This document shows, piece after piece, positions 1 through 15,393 of a stretch of 64,000 nucleotides of DNA (within the stretch, counting starts at the first letter, position 1; the number at the start of each line of letters is the position of its first letter). This DNA comes from Piromyces finnis (lineage: Eukaryota; Neocallimastigomycota; Neocallimastigomycetes; Neocallimastigales; Neocallimastigaceae): the NCBI GenBank assembly GCA_002104945.1, contig MCFH01000001.1:310001-374000 (forward strand). Direction: 5' to 3'. Below the pieces are notes generated by a model. The model had not been told where the DNA came from. It ran no database searches and saw nothing but the letters and a program-made list of their open reading frames with translations. The position numbers and the translations under genes are program-made.

Positions 1-275
1 TACATAAATTCATTTAAAGTTTTAATTTTTTTTAAAATTCTTATTACTAAAATGACAATTTCAATTTTAAAATATTAATATTCTTTTTTAGTATATATAA
101 TGAAAGAAAGTGTGCTTTAGTTTATAATTATTGTTACTTGAATGAATAATTAAAAGTTTTTTTTTTTTAATGAATTGCACAATTTCTAATTTTTTTTTTT
201 AACAAAAAAAAAAATAATAATAAATATTCTAATGTTAATTAAATTTTAAAATGTAACACTTTTTATAAATAATAG

Positions 276-646
276 GCTAATAGATATAATCAAGAATTAT
301 TAGAAACTCAACCGGCGAAAAAAAGAAAAACATTATTGTCTCCTGTACAAATAAATATAACAGAATTTGTATTACCAGCAGAAGATTTTGACACTATTAT
401 ATCAGAACAAAGAAAAGCAACTTCACCTACAAGCACTTCACCTTCTCATTCTAGTGAAACAACAGAAAGTAATTATATAAAATATAGTTTTTTTTTTTTT
501 ATTATTATTCTTATTTTCATTATTATAATTGCCATTATTATTTCTTTTTTTTTTTTTTTTTTTTTTTCAAGAAAAAATCTTTATATTTAAATAAATAAAT
601 TTTTATAATACTCGTCATGATAACTAACCATATTTTTTTTTTCCCA

Positions 647-677
<31 letters not shown>

Positions 678-922
678 TAGCTGAAAATTCACCTGCTCCA
701 ATAACAGCATCAACACCAACAGTAACGCCAACACCACCAACGACAACATTGACATCAACAACAACGACATCAACAAAGAAAAATAGAGGACGTTCCGCTA
801 GAGCATCTTTATCACAGAATGAAGAAAAGACGACAAAAACACAAAGTCCTTATACCTCTGGTACTAGAAGAACAACAAGAGCAAGAGCTATAAATTCACC
901 ATCACTTAAAAGAAAAAGATAA
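276..922 (+). CDS. 3' end of unrecognised, probably nuclear protein (partial)
   Basis: Two exons can be joined: 276-468 (after ..AATAATAG, ending before GTAATT) and 681-922 (after AAATTAG, ending in TAA). The phase closes through a split Thr codon (A/CT). The start of the gene lies upstream of the window or in exons I could not find in bases 1-275. The visible 144 residues are hydrophilic. They hold a basic cluster (PAKKRKTLL), a stretch reading INITEFVLPAEDFDTIIS that could be a folded or binding segment, a Thr/Pro/Ser-rich linker, and a basic tail ending SPSLKRKR. The KKRK and KRKR clusters suggest a nuclear protein; that is inference. No family is recognised. An (AAT)n tract sits right at the 3' splice site of the last intron (about 646-675) and reads through as poly-Asn if unspliced. 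Confidence 0.6.
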
Positions 923-946
923 TAATCATAAAGTGAAATGGAAATG

Positions 947-979
<33 letters not shown>

Positions 980-2013
980 ACAAAATTATATAATCATGAT
1001 AGAAATAAAAGTTTTTATATAAAAAAATTTTTTTTTTTGTTTTTTGTTTATAATGTACACATCTCGTTTTTTGCTACCAAATAACTAAATAAATTAAATG
1101 AAATTTTAAACACTAAAATTGATAGCTGAATCATTTTTCTAAACATCAAAATCCTACAATCCTCCACCTCACCTTTATAAAATAAACCCTATTTCTATTC
1201 CAATAATGCATAAAAAAAAAAAAAAAGATCCATTACAAAAATTTCCTCTATATAAACCTTTATAGAAAGAAAAACTTTCCTTTTTTAAAATTTACTTCTT
1301 CTTAAAACTCTATATACATTTCACACCTTCCCCTCCTCTCTTTTTAAATATTTAACCTATTTTTATCAAACTACTTTTGACCTTAAAATGATAGTATTTA
1401 TATGACTAACACTAACTTCATTAAATACATTATTTTTATATTTTTGAATTTTTTATTTTTTTTTATTTATTTATTTATTTTGCTATTATGAAAGGTTTAT
1501 TTTGATAAAGGTTTATGTGTAAAAAAAATATATATATAAAATAAATAAAGTGTACTATATTTATTTAGTTTATATTAAATCTTTTTTTGTTTGTTTATAT
1601 TTATTGTTGTTTCTTTTCTATTATATTTTGTTCATTTTATCAAGATTTTTCTTTTTCTATATTGTTTTTATTTACTAAAAAATATATAAACTTATATATA
1701 TATAAGCTATATTCTTTTTTTGGTAATTAAATAAATAACAAAATTATTTTAATAAATATATAACTTTATATTATTTATAATTTTATGTAAATATATTGTG
1801 TATATTTTATAATTTTTGTATTTATGATTTTTTTTTATTTTTGTAATATATTTGCTTTATTTAATTATTTGTTTATGTTTTAATATTATTACTTATATTA
1901 TAACGTTAAATATTATATATTTCCTTTTTTGGAAAAAACATTGATTATTTATATTTATATTGTTGTTTTATAAAAAATATTGATTTTCTTTCTAATTGGC
2001 AAAGTTATCCTTC
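923..2013. other. Intergenic, no gene seen
   Basis: A convergent 3'-3' gap between the partial gene and Sec61 beta. It starts with an A run of about 30 (946-977), then a segment of about 250 bases rich in C and T and poor in G (about 1130-1390), then plain AT-rich sequence. No ORF of credible composition is seen on either strand. Confidence 0.6.
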
Positions 2014-2908
2014 TTACTTAGTGTATTTACCAATAATGTGGAGAAGGAATACTGAAGCAATGAAGGCAAGACTGAAAACTAAAACAACGACTGGATCACT
2101 ATTTTTTTTATAAATTAAATTTTATTTTAATACTTATTCCCACTTTTATTTTTAGAAAATTAATACTACAACAATAGCTAAATACTTACACTTTAAGACC
2201 TGGAGTATCGTCAGTGTAGATCTTCATGACACCTGGGTTAGTACGAACACTAGCTGGAGCAGCAGATCTGTCCTTTCTAACAACCTTTCTCCTGTTAATA
2301 TTTTAAAAATTGAATACATATATGTTAGATTTTAACTACGTTTTTTTAAAATAATTAATTAAAAAATGTTTAAAAATTTAATACTATACCTTACGGTACC
2401 CTTTGGAGAAGTTTGACGTGGTGAAACAGTTGGAGAGTTAGATTCGGCCTATTTATTTTTAAATTAAAAATATATAAAAATAAAAACATTAATATTTCCA
2501 TTATTATTACTAAATATTTGAAGCCATAAAAAAATAACTTTTTCATTTTAAATTTTAAATATTTGCTTTTTTCGATCATATTTCTTATTTATTTATTTAT
2601 TTTTTACTTCAAATTATCAACACTGTTTATTTTTTTTTTTTTGGTTCTAGCTTTTTTTTTTTTTTTTACTGTCAAAATGTTTATCTCTGAGTTTAATAAA
2701 AAAAATACTGTTTTCCTTGTCTTCCTCTTTTCCATCTTTTTTTTGTTTGTTTATTTTTTGTTACATTTTTTATCTTTTTTTTTCACTTTTGTTCCTTTCT
2801 ATTTTATTCTAATATTATTCTGTCCTTTACTTTTTAAATATATTCTCTTTTTTTTTTTTTCTGAACTACAACAACAGTAATAATAACGTCTTTTTAACAC
2901 ATTACCAT
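2014..2908 (-). CDS. SBH1: Sec61 beta subunit of the ER translocon
   Basis: A tail-anchored subunit of the Sec61 protein-conducting channel of the ER membrane. Exons on the minus strand: 2908-2906 (the ATG only), 2448-2390, 2291-2190 and 2098-2014. All phases close, giving 82 residues, the usual size for this family. The cytosolic part has the family hallmarks: a Ser/Pro-rich N-terminus (SPTVSPRQTSPKGT), the basic block VRRKVVRKDR, and NPGVMKIYTDDTPGLKV just before the membrane. The single C-terminal transmembrane helix (DPVVVLVFSLAFIASVFLL) ends in HIIGKYTK. Recognition of the last three exons is firm. The first exon is an inference: at 2908 the start codon is followed at once by GTAATG, which in phase gives MAESNSP; no other in-frame ATG was found close by. 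A 5'-UTR exon further upstream (near 3315) is also possible. Confidence 0.85.
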
Positions 2909-4235
2909 TTTATTATTAATTATTAAAAAGTTTGATTGATTTTTATTTTTATTATTAGTTTATAAATAAAAAAATTATTAAAGAAGAAAAAATATTTTTT
3001 TTTGGAAAATAAAAATTATACACTTTTTATAATATTAAAAATGAACTAATAATAAAATGAAATGATGATGAGATTCCATTTTTTAATTCATCTAAATTAA
3101 TATAATAAATAGAAAATATAATAATATAATATAATATAATACAATATATATTATTTAATACAGCTAAATAGAATTTAAAATTTAATCATATTAATAGTTT
3201 AATTATTCAATATAAATGAGGTAGAGCGAGTATTAATAACAGATATATTAAAATATTATTAATAATATTATATTTTAATATAACTTTTAAACTCTTTTAG
3301 AAAAATTAATTAGTACTTACAGATCAGCCAATAAACATTAGCCAACTTGCTTAAATCATGTGATTTTTAAATTATTTTAATTATTTAATATACTCAATAA
3401 ATTAAATTTTTTATATGTAATAAATTGGTGTAAATTACATATTAATTTAGAAAGTAATAAATACATTATTATACAATCTCCTACAATAATGTTTACAAAA
3501 CATTTCCTAAGACCCTCTACTACTACCTACCCTACACCAGAAAAAAAAACATTAGGAGTGAGAGAATGCATTGGAAAAAAAAAAGAGTGTGTTACAATAC
3601 ATTGTAGAAAGGCATCTTTCTATTATTATTCTGTATTAAGAAGTGCATTTTGTATATACAAAATAGAATATTATATAATGATATGAAAAAATTAAGTATT
3701 AGATTTTCACACACAACCTCTTTACACCTAATATCCTTTAATCTTTTGAAAAGGTTTAAAAAAAAAAAAAGAATACTTTAATAGTATTATAAAGAATAGG
3801 TTGAAGTCTTTGGGTGTAGATGATGATGGATTCTATTTACATGTATATAATACATTATATGCTAAGAATTGATTAATTATTCAATTTAATTAATTTAATA
3901 AGATTTAATTAAAAAAAAAAAAGCTTCTTTTTTATTTATTCATTAAACCATCTTTCATTAAAAAGAAATGTAACAAATAATTAAAATGTAAAAGTTAATA
4001 GAGGCTAAAGTAAATAAAGTGATGCTATTCATTTGCTTTTGTATAGAATAGAATAGTATCTATTTTATAAAGTATTAATACTTTTTACAAATAGAACGTG
4101 ACTTTTAAAATTAGTAATAACAAATTTATTATCTGTAAAAGTATTACAATTAAATATTATTAAGTAGTATTATTATGTTGATTATATTAATTATTATAAT
4201 CAAGTATTACTAAATAACATTATTATTATTATTAT

Positions 4236-4399
4236 AGTACAACTCTTTTTTATAATTATTATTATTATTTGTTATTATAGTACAACTCTTTTTTATAATT
4301 ATTATTATTATTATTTGTTATTATAGTACAACTCTTTTTTATAATTATTATTATTATTTGTTATTATAGTACAACTCTTTTTTATAATTATTATTATTA
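4236..4399. repeat. Minisatellite, four copies of a 43-46 bp unit
   Basis: Four near-identical units, each starting AGTACAACTCTTTTTTATAA followed by an (ATT)n stretch and TTTGTTATTAT. Unit starts are at about 4236, 4279, 4325 and 4368, so successive periods are 43, 46 and 43. The 3-base difference is one ATT triplet in the internal microsatellite. The last unit ends differently (TTTGCTTTTTC). Confidence 0.9.
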
Positions 4400-4695
4400 T
4401 TATTTGCTTTTTCAATATAGATAGTTTATATTAAGTAATTATATCTGTTATATTTTTAATATTATAACCATTGTGTTATTTTTCATTTTTTGTCATATAA
4501 AATTAAAATAAGATAAAAAATAGGTCTATTGATATTGTATTTGTATAAATATATCTATATTCTATTGTATCATTTATAATTCTTTGTATTTATAGAATTT
4601 AAAATGAAAAAAGGTTAGTTTATAATACTATTTTCTATAATAATCTTAGAATATAGTCATAATTTATAAAAGAAACAAAGACATTGCACCTTGAA

Positions 4696-4720
4696 AAAGT
4701 TAAAGGTTAGGTTTAACTTT
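4696..4720. other. Perfect 9-bp inverted repeat
   Basis: AAAGTTAAA (4696-4704), a 7-base GC-richer loop GGTTAGG, and TTTAACTTT (4712-4720). It could form a small hairpin or a palindromic protein site. A looser inverted partner occurs about 15 bases further on (CCTTTTCAACTTTTG). Confidence 0.6.
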
Positions 4721-6183
4721 AATTTAATAATGCCTTTTCAACTTTTGATACCATTCTACATAAAAAAAGAAAAACGTTTTTAATTATTATAGCACATTCT
4801 CTATTATGAAATTCTTTCAAAATACTTATTTATATCTAAATTATTTTAATATCATTGTTAAGAAAAATAAAATACTACATTTTATGATAAAAACGGTCAA
4901 ACTATACTATTGATTATTGAATTAAAAAGACTTCAAAAAAAAGTTTATTAAAGAAACATTAATCAAACCATTTTAACAATTCTAATTAATAAAAAAGGTT
5001 TACTATTAAACTTGTAACCAAAAAGTAGTATATTACATCTTTTTGTCATTTTAGTTTCTTTTATGATATATAAAAAAAATTGTATATAAAGTATATATAG
5101 TATATATATGTAGTATGTAATAATCAAAATTTATAGAATTTGTTCTAATTTGAACTTTTTAATTCTTTAATATTTTCTTTCTTTTATTGTTACTGTATTG
5201 ATGATGATAGATTAGTAGTTTTTTTTTTTTTTTTTTTTTTTGGCGTTTGAATATCCATCTTTAAGCTCATTTTGTCCTATCTGTTGAAGTATAAAATACG
5301 ACGATTAATAACATTCTATTTTCTTTTTTTTTTTAATAATAAAATGCAAAAACAATTTTTTAATATAACCATAAAAGAAATAGTAATATATTAGAGTATA
5401 TTGTAAAATATAATAAAATAAATGAAAATAATTAATAATATAAATGAATAAAGTTTATAAATTTTAATTTAATAGAATAATTTATATTATTGTGATACTT
5501 GTTTCATATATTACCAATATATTTACTATTTATTTATATATATAGAATCATGCTTTATTGGGAAACTTAACCAAGCAAAATTACCTTGTATCCTGGTAAA
5601 GGTCGGTAGTAGTGAGAGCCATTATTTATGATATGATATTACTTTTAATGATAAAAAGAAAACATTTTAATAACAAAAAGTAAAACAGGAAAGAAGGTGA
5701 TAAACACTAAGCATCTTATATTTTAATATACCACCCTTAATAATTTATAGTATAATTTTATGAAAAAAAAAAAAGTTTTTCAAATCCACTTTTGAAATAT
5801 TCCTAAAAAGATTATTTTTGTCCTACTACTGGGCATTGGACTGGAGTTATTTACCTATCTAATAACTTTTTCAAAAGAAAAAAAAAAATTTTTTTTAAAA
5901 ATAAATAAATAAATAATTAATGTTAAATTTAAAAAAAAAAAAAAAGAAAAAAATTTAAAAAACAAAATAATAATAGTAAAGAAAGAGAGTCTTTAAATAA
6001 ATACTAATAAAAGAAGAAAAATAAATAAATAAATATAATATATTTATAAATATAACTTTATTTTGAATAAATAATAATAAAAAAAAGTTATAGAAAATAT
6101 ATATTATATATATTTTATATACAGAAAGAAAACTATGAATAATAATGCCATTATTATTGAATAGAAAAAAAGAGAATAAAATA

Positions 6184-11220
<5,037 letters not shown>

Positions 11221-11683
11221 TATGTTCAAATACTATCTTGAAAAATTTTCTCTTTATATATACACAATTACAATTATTTTCAAAATATCTTTTTTTTTAT
11301 CATTTCATTTTTTTTTTTTTTTAACCCTAATTCTTCTTAATATATTATTAAAAAAAAAAAAAAAAAAAAAAATATTTATTTTGGTATATATTATAAACTA
11401 TCTTTTTTTAAACTTTTTTTTTTTTTTAAAAAAAAAGTTGTATATACAAATAAAAAATACATTAAATTAATAGTAATAACGAAATAATAGTAAAAAAAAA
11501 AAAAATTGAAAAAGTAAATAAATAAATTATAAAATTATAAATAAATACACAAAATATATAATACTATAGATATAATAATAAAAAATAAAAATTTAAATAA
11601 TAATAATAATAAAAAAAAGATAAATAATCCTATAAAATAAAATAAATTAAGTAATAAACCTTTAACTATAAAATATAATTATT

Positions 11684-11725
<42 letters not shown>

Positions 11726-11808
11726 TCTTTAGCAAAAAGAAATAATAAAAAAAGGTAATGTCCTGGTTAAAAGAAAGAAAAGAGTTAATTAAAAATTAAA
11801 AAAATAAT
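11221..11808. other. Intergenic, homopolymer-rich
   Basis: 3' flank of the kinase gene. It holds A runs (about 11350-11371), a T run of about 35 (11690-11723) and otherwise A/T-only sequence. The ORF of 82 codons here is Phe/Leu/Lys low complexity from homopolymers and is not a gene. Confidence 0.6.
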
Positions 11809-11880
11809 TGCCTATTGACGGAATTGAACCACCGACCTTCGCTTTACAAGAGCGACGCTCTACCACTAAGCCAAACAGGC
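11809..11880 (-). tRNA. tRNA-Thr (anticodon TGT)
   Basis: Read on the minus strand, the 72 bases fold into a full cloverleaf. The acceptor stem GCCTGTT pairs with AATAGGC (one G-T pair), with discriminator A. D arm is GCTTAGTGGTAGAGC. The anticodon stem TCGCT/AGCGA encloses loop CTTGTAA, so the anticodon is TGT and reads ACA. T arm is GGTGG TTCAATT CCGTC, which also provides the B box. There is no intron and no encoded CCA. A run of seven T follows within about 15 bases on the transcribed strand, as expected for a Pol III terminator. It is the most GC-rich segment in its neighbourhood. Confidence 0.97.
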
Positions 11881-12358
11881 AACTGAAATTTTTTGGAGCT
11901 CACAAATATTATAAAATCAATAAATTTAAATCCTATTTAATAATCTAACCCATAATATTAATTGATTCAAAATGATTCTACTTTTTCAATAGCAAAGGTT
12001 TTCATTTTTAAAAAGAAAAAGGTTTAAAAATTATACACAAAAATTGATATTTTATATTTTATTTTTATTTTATTGGTAAAAAAAAAAAAAACTTTTAGAA
12101 TGAGTTAAAATAATTTAAAATAAATAAATAAAAAAAGAAAATACTTCCTTCTTTTTTTTAAATAATAAATATTTTTTTTAGAAAAAAAAAAAGTCTAGTA
12201 TATTTATATATATATATCCTATAATATAATAATGATTTCTGATAAGTATCTATGAAAATTGAAAATATTGGGAATAATAATACTCTATTACTTAATAATA
12301 ATACTCTTTTTTTTTTTTTTCAATTTTTAATTCAATAATAAAATCAAAAATTATTATC
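11881..12358. other. Intergenic between tRNA and NOP53 3' end
   Basis: AT-rich, with only short homopolymers. It presumably carries the upstream region of the tRNA gene and the 3' UTR of NOP53. No ORF or structured element is seen. Confidence 0.5.
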
Positions 12359-14633
12359 TTATTTAAATTTCTTGTAGGAATGCTTTTCGTATTCTTTAAG
12401 TTTGTATCTTCTTTCTCTTGTATTACGAACTCTTGGTTCAATAATGGCTCTTTCTTGAAGACTCTTAAATCTATCGGTAAATAAGTTTCCTTCTGGTTTT
12501 AATCCACGAAGAGATTCAGATAATTCTTCGGTTAATTGAATATCCATGGATTTAGCTTGGTATCTAACTTTACCTAATCTTGGCATTTTTTCTTTTTTTG
12601 GTTTATTCATTTTTTCTATGGTATTCTTTTCTTTTTCATCAATTATCTTTTGAATATTTTCAATTCTTTAATAATAAAATTATTAGTGAGAAATAAAAAA
12701 AGAAAACATATAATTAATTAAATTATCGACATAGGAATACACATTTATTTAATAATTAATTTTTTATATTTATTTTTAGACGAATACATACTCTTCAATT
12801 TGTTTTCCCATTTCTTTTTCTCTTAATTTTTCTAATCTTTTTTCTTCCTAATAAATTCATATTTTATTATTAATTATTATTTCGTTAATACTCATTTTTT
12901 TTTTTCAAAAAATTTGAAAAATACTAAATTATTTTATAATTACTTTTTCTTTAAGCTTCTTTTCTTTGTTTCTTTGAGCTCTAGTTTTTCTTTCAGTAAT
13001 TTTAATGGCCTTTTGATCTTCAACGGTATCTTCTTCTTCTTCTTCATCATCATCATCATCAATAACTTCATGATCACTCTTTTTTTTTAAATATAATTTA
13101 TTTATATATTCATATATTATAAAATTGAGTTTTTATTATTTCGCCTAGTAATAATAATATTATATATATATATATTTTAATTTTAATTACCATTTCGTCT
13201 AATTCTGGTGGATATGAAAGTTCTTTTTCTATTTTAGCCTTTTCATCTTCTTTCTTTTGTTCAATGTCATTAGCTATTCTTAAAGCATCCTTTTATATTA
13301 ATAAAAGGAAAAAAAAATTAATTAATATTATTTTAAAATTGAAGAGGATAATTCTTTTAAATCGTCATATTAATTATTTATTGAAAATTTAAGACTTACT
13401 TGATGATCATCAAATGTTGGGTTATATGAAGTACCTGGATGTCCAACTTGAACAGCTTCAACCTTTTCGGCTATTTTATTATATTTTAAAGTACTTGGAG
13501 CCTTGTTTTTTTTTTATTTAAATATAATAAGTAACAATACACAATACATTATAAAAATTTAATATATCGTTCAATACAAATTTAATTAATAAATTATTAT
13601 TATTTCAAGTATATAAATATTGTCAAGTTTCAAGTTTAAATAATTACTTTTGGTTTTGGTTGATTGAAAAAGTTGTATTCTTGTTGTTCAGTATTATCTA
13701 TAGTATTAAATATTTAATCCATTTTTTTTAATGAGGTATTAATATATTGAGAATTAATATATTGAAAAATGCGAATATATATATATTTCTTGTAATAATT
13801 AGATATAAAGCTATAAATATTTTTTTCTTTATTAGTGTAATAATAACCTGCTTCTTCCCAAAGATCTTTTGTAATTATACTACTAGTCTTCTTTTTCTTA
13901 TTAGCTTTCTTTATTTTTTCTTCTGCCTTTCTTTTATTAATTTTTTCGACTTGTTCTTTAGTATATTTAGATAAATTAAATCTTGAAACATTTTTTGAAT
14001 CTTTATTATGACTTGAACCAAATGCCTTAACCTTTGATTGTGGTTTAAGAATTTCTTCAATAGTTAATAATTTTTTACTTTTATTCTTTCTCTTGACTGA
14101 ATATTAATAATATTGATAATATAATTTTATTATTATTATTATTATTATTTATAAAATTAATATATGAAATAATAGCCTTAAGTTTAAGATTTCTTCTTAT
14201 ATCAAATAATACAATCTTGATAATATTAATATATATATATAGTGAAGTTATTAAATTTTATTAACCTTCTGAATCTCCTTCAACATCAATAGTAAATAAT
14301 TCTTCGTTGGCTTGGTCTTCAATTTTTCCACTTTTGAATTTTAATACAATTATTTTAAAATTTTATTTTAATTGTTTATTAAATTTATATTGCAATTATT
14401 ATTATTTTTTTTTTTTAAAAAAGTATAAAAATAGAATTAACATTTATACATATTTCTAAAATTTAGTTAAAAAAATTATTATTTCATATCTTTGAAAATT
14501 ACCCAAAAGCAATTTCTTCTTTTCTAATTTCTTCTAAATCATTTTCAACGTCTGTAATATCAATATTTTTTTTCCAATCCTTTTTACCCTTTCTGACAGC
14601 AGATTTACTCTTTGGTCTTCCAGTGTTTTCCAT
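12359..14633 (-). CDS. NOP53: NOP53-type 60S ribosome biogenesis factor
   Basis: Nop53 (GLTSCR2/PICT1 in animals) is a nucleolar factor that recruits the Mtr4-exosome to process the 7S pre-rRNA in pre-60S particles. Nine exons on the minus strand: 14633-14503, 14330-14266, 14096-13848, 13697-13648, 13501-13400, 13289-13191, 13078-12944, 12847-12792 and 12665-12359. All phases close, giving 397 residues, somewhat shorter than yeast. Family marks are the start GRPKSKSAVRKGKKDWKKNI followed by DVENDLEEIRKEEIAFG, the motif KDLWEE, the block VGHPGTSYNPTFDDHQ, a long charged coiled coil with an acidic run (DDDDDEEEED), and the C-terminal MPRLGKVRYQ and LSESLRGLKPEGNLFTDR motifs. The start ATG directly precedes the conserved N-terminal motif. 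The gene is divergent from PRP40, 760 bp away. Confidence 0.92.
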
Positions 14634-15013
14634 TTTTTTTATATAATGTATTAAAAGTAAAAGAAGGATATAAAGTATTAATTTAAACTAAAATAAATAA
14701 AATAATTAAAATAATGAAAAAAAAAATAATTTATAATGAGGTTTCTTTTTTAAAAATAAAGAATATTATAAATTATTATTTTTTTTTTTTAAAATTTTGC
14801 TATGATTAAATGAATTATTAATTATATTTTTTTTTTATTTTTCAATGAAATTTTTTAAAGATTTATGAATTTTATCCAATCATATTTTAAAGTAACTTAC
14901 TATTTACTAAAAAAAATTAAATAAATAACTAGATAAATAAATAAATAAATAAATCAATAAATAAATAAATAAATAACTAGATAAATAACTAAATAAATAA
15001 CTAACTAACTAAC

Positions 15014-15044
<31 letters not shown>

Positions 15045-15393
15045 CTAACTAACTAAATAAATAACTAAATAACTAAATAAATAATTTATTTAACTTTTTA
15101 AGTCATCTGATCATAACATAGATTTATATTAAAGAAACATAAATCAATTTGAAAGTTTTGGTGAAATATATTATAATATTTTTTTTTTTTTAATTTGTTA
15201 ATTAAAAAATAATATTGAAAAATAAATATATATTGATCTCAAAATAATCTTTATTATTTTGAATTATATTTATTGAATAATATCAATTACAAGATTTCAA
15301 GAGGAAAAAAAATAAACTTTAAGGAAAAATAAGTTATATATTTGTTATCTATTAAATTATTATATATATCTAATAAATTCAAAAATTAAAGTA
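14634..15393. other. Divergent promoter region with tetranucleotide array
   Basis: The shared upstream region of NOP53 (-) and PRP40 (+). The centre, about 14925-15085, is a compound microsatellite of TAAA and TAAC/TAGA tetranucleotides. The rest is AT-rich without recognisable motifs. Confidence 0.6.
14925..15085. repeat. Compound (AAAT/AACT)n tetranucleotide array
   Basis: About 160 bases of ATAA units interrupted by blocks of ACTA and single AGAT units, in uneven mixture. The interruptions occur in clusters (for example three consecutive CTAA units near 15001), which points to repeated slippage and block duplication. Confidence 0.85.

Larger units (their letters stand above)
2909..6183. 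other. Long intergenic region with unexplained islands
   Basis: About 3.3 kb between the divergent Sec61 beta and kinase genes. It contains a tandem repeat (4236-4399), a small perfect hairpin (4696-4720) and several GC-richer islands: about 3480-3620, 5190-5300, 5575-5630 and 5815-5850. The ORF at 3489-3686 has 65 codons and no family resemblance. A short ORF on the minus strand in the 5575-5630 island starts MALTTTDLYQDT and runs into a GTAATT donor-like site, but no convincing next exon was found. Part of this region should be promoter and 5' UTR for the two flanking genes. Confidence 0.5.

Noticed and set aside
2563-2880. 105-codon ORF looking like a multi-pass membrane protein
   Set aside because: Phe/Leu content comes from T homopolymers; it lies in the first intron of Sec61 beta on the opposite strand and has no family resemblance.
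3489-3686. 65-codon ORF MFTKHFLRPSTTT..
   Set aside because: Lys runs from homopolymers, no homology signal, and no clear splice partners; only the compositional island is kept as an observation.
5190-5310. Possible exon with CAACAG acceptor on the minus strand
   Set aside because: Every phase tried from the MALTTTDLYQDT candidate hits a stop at once.
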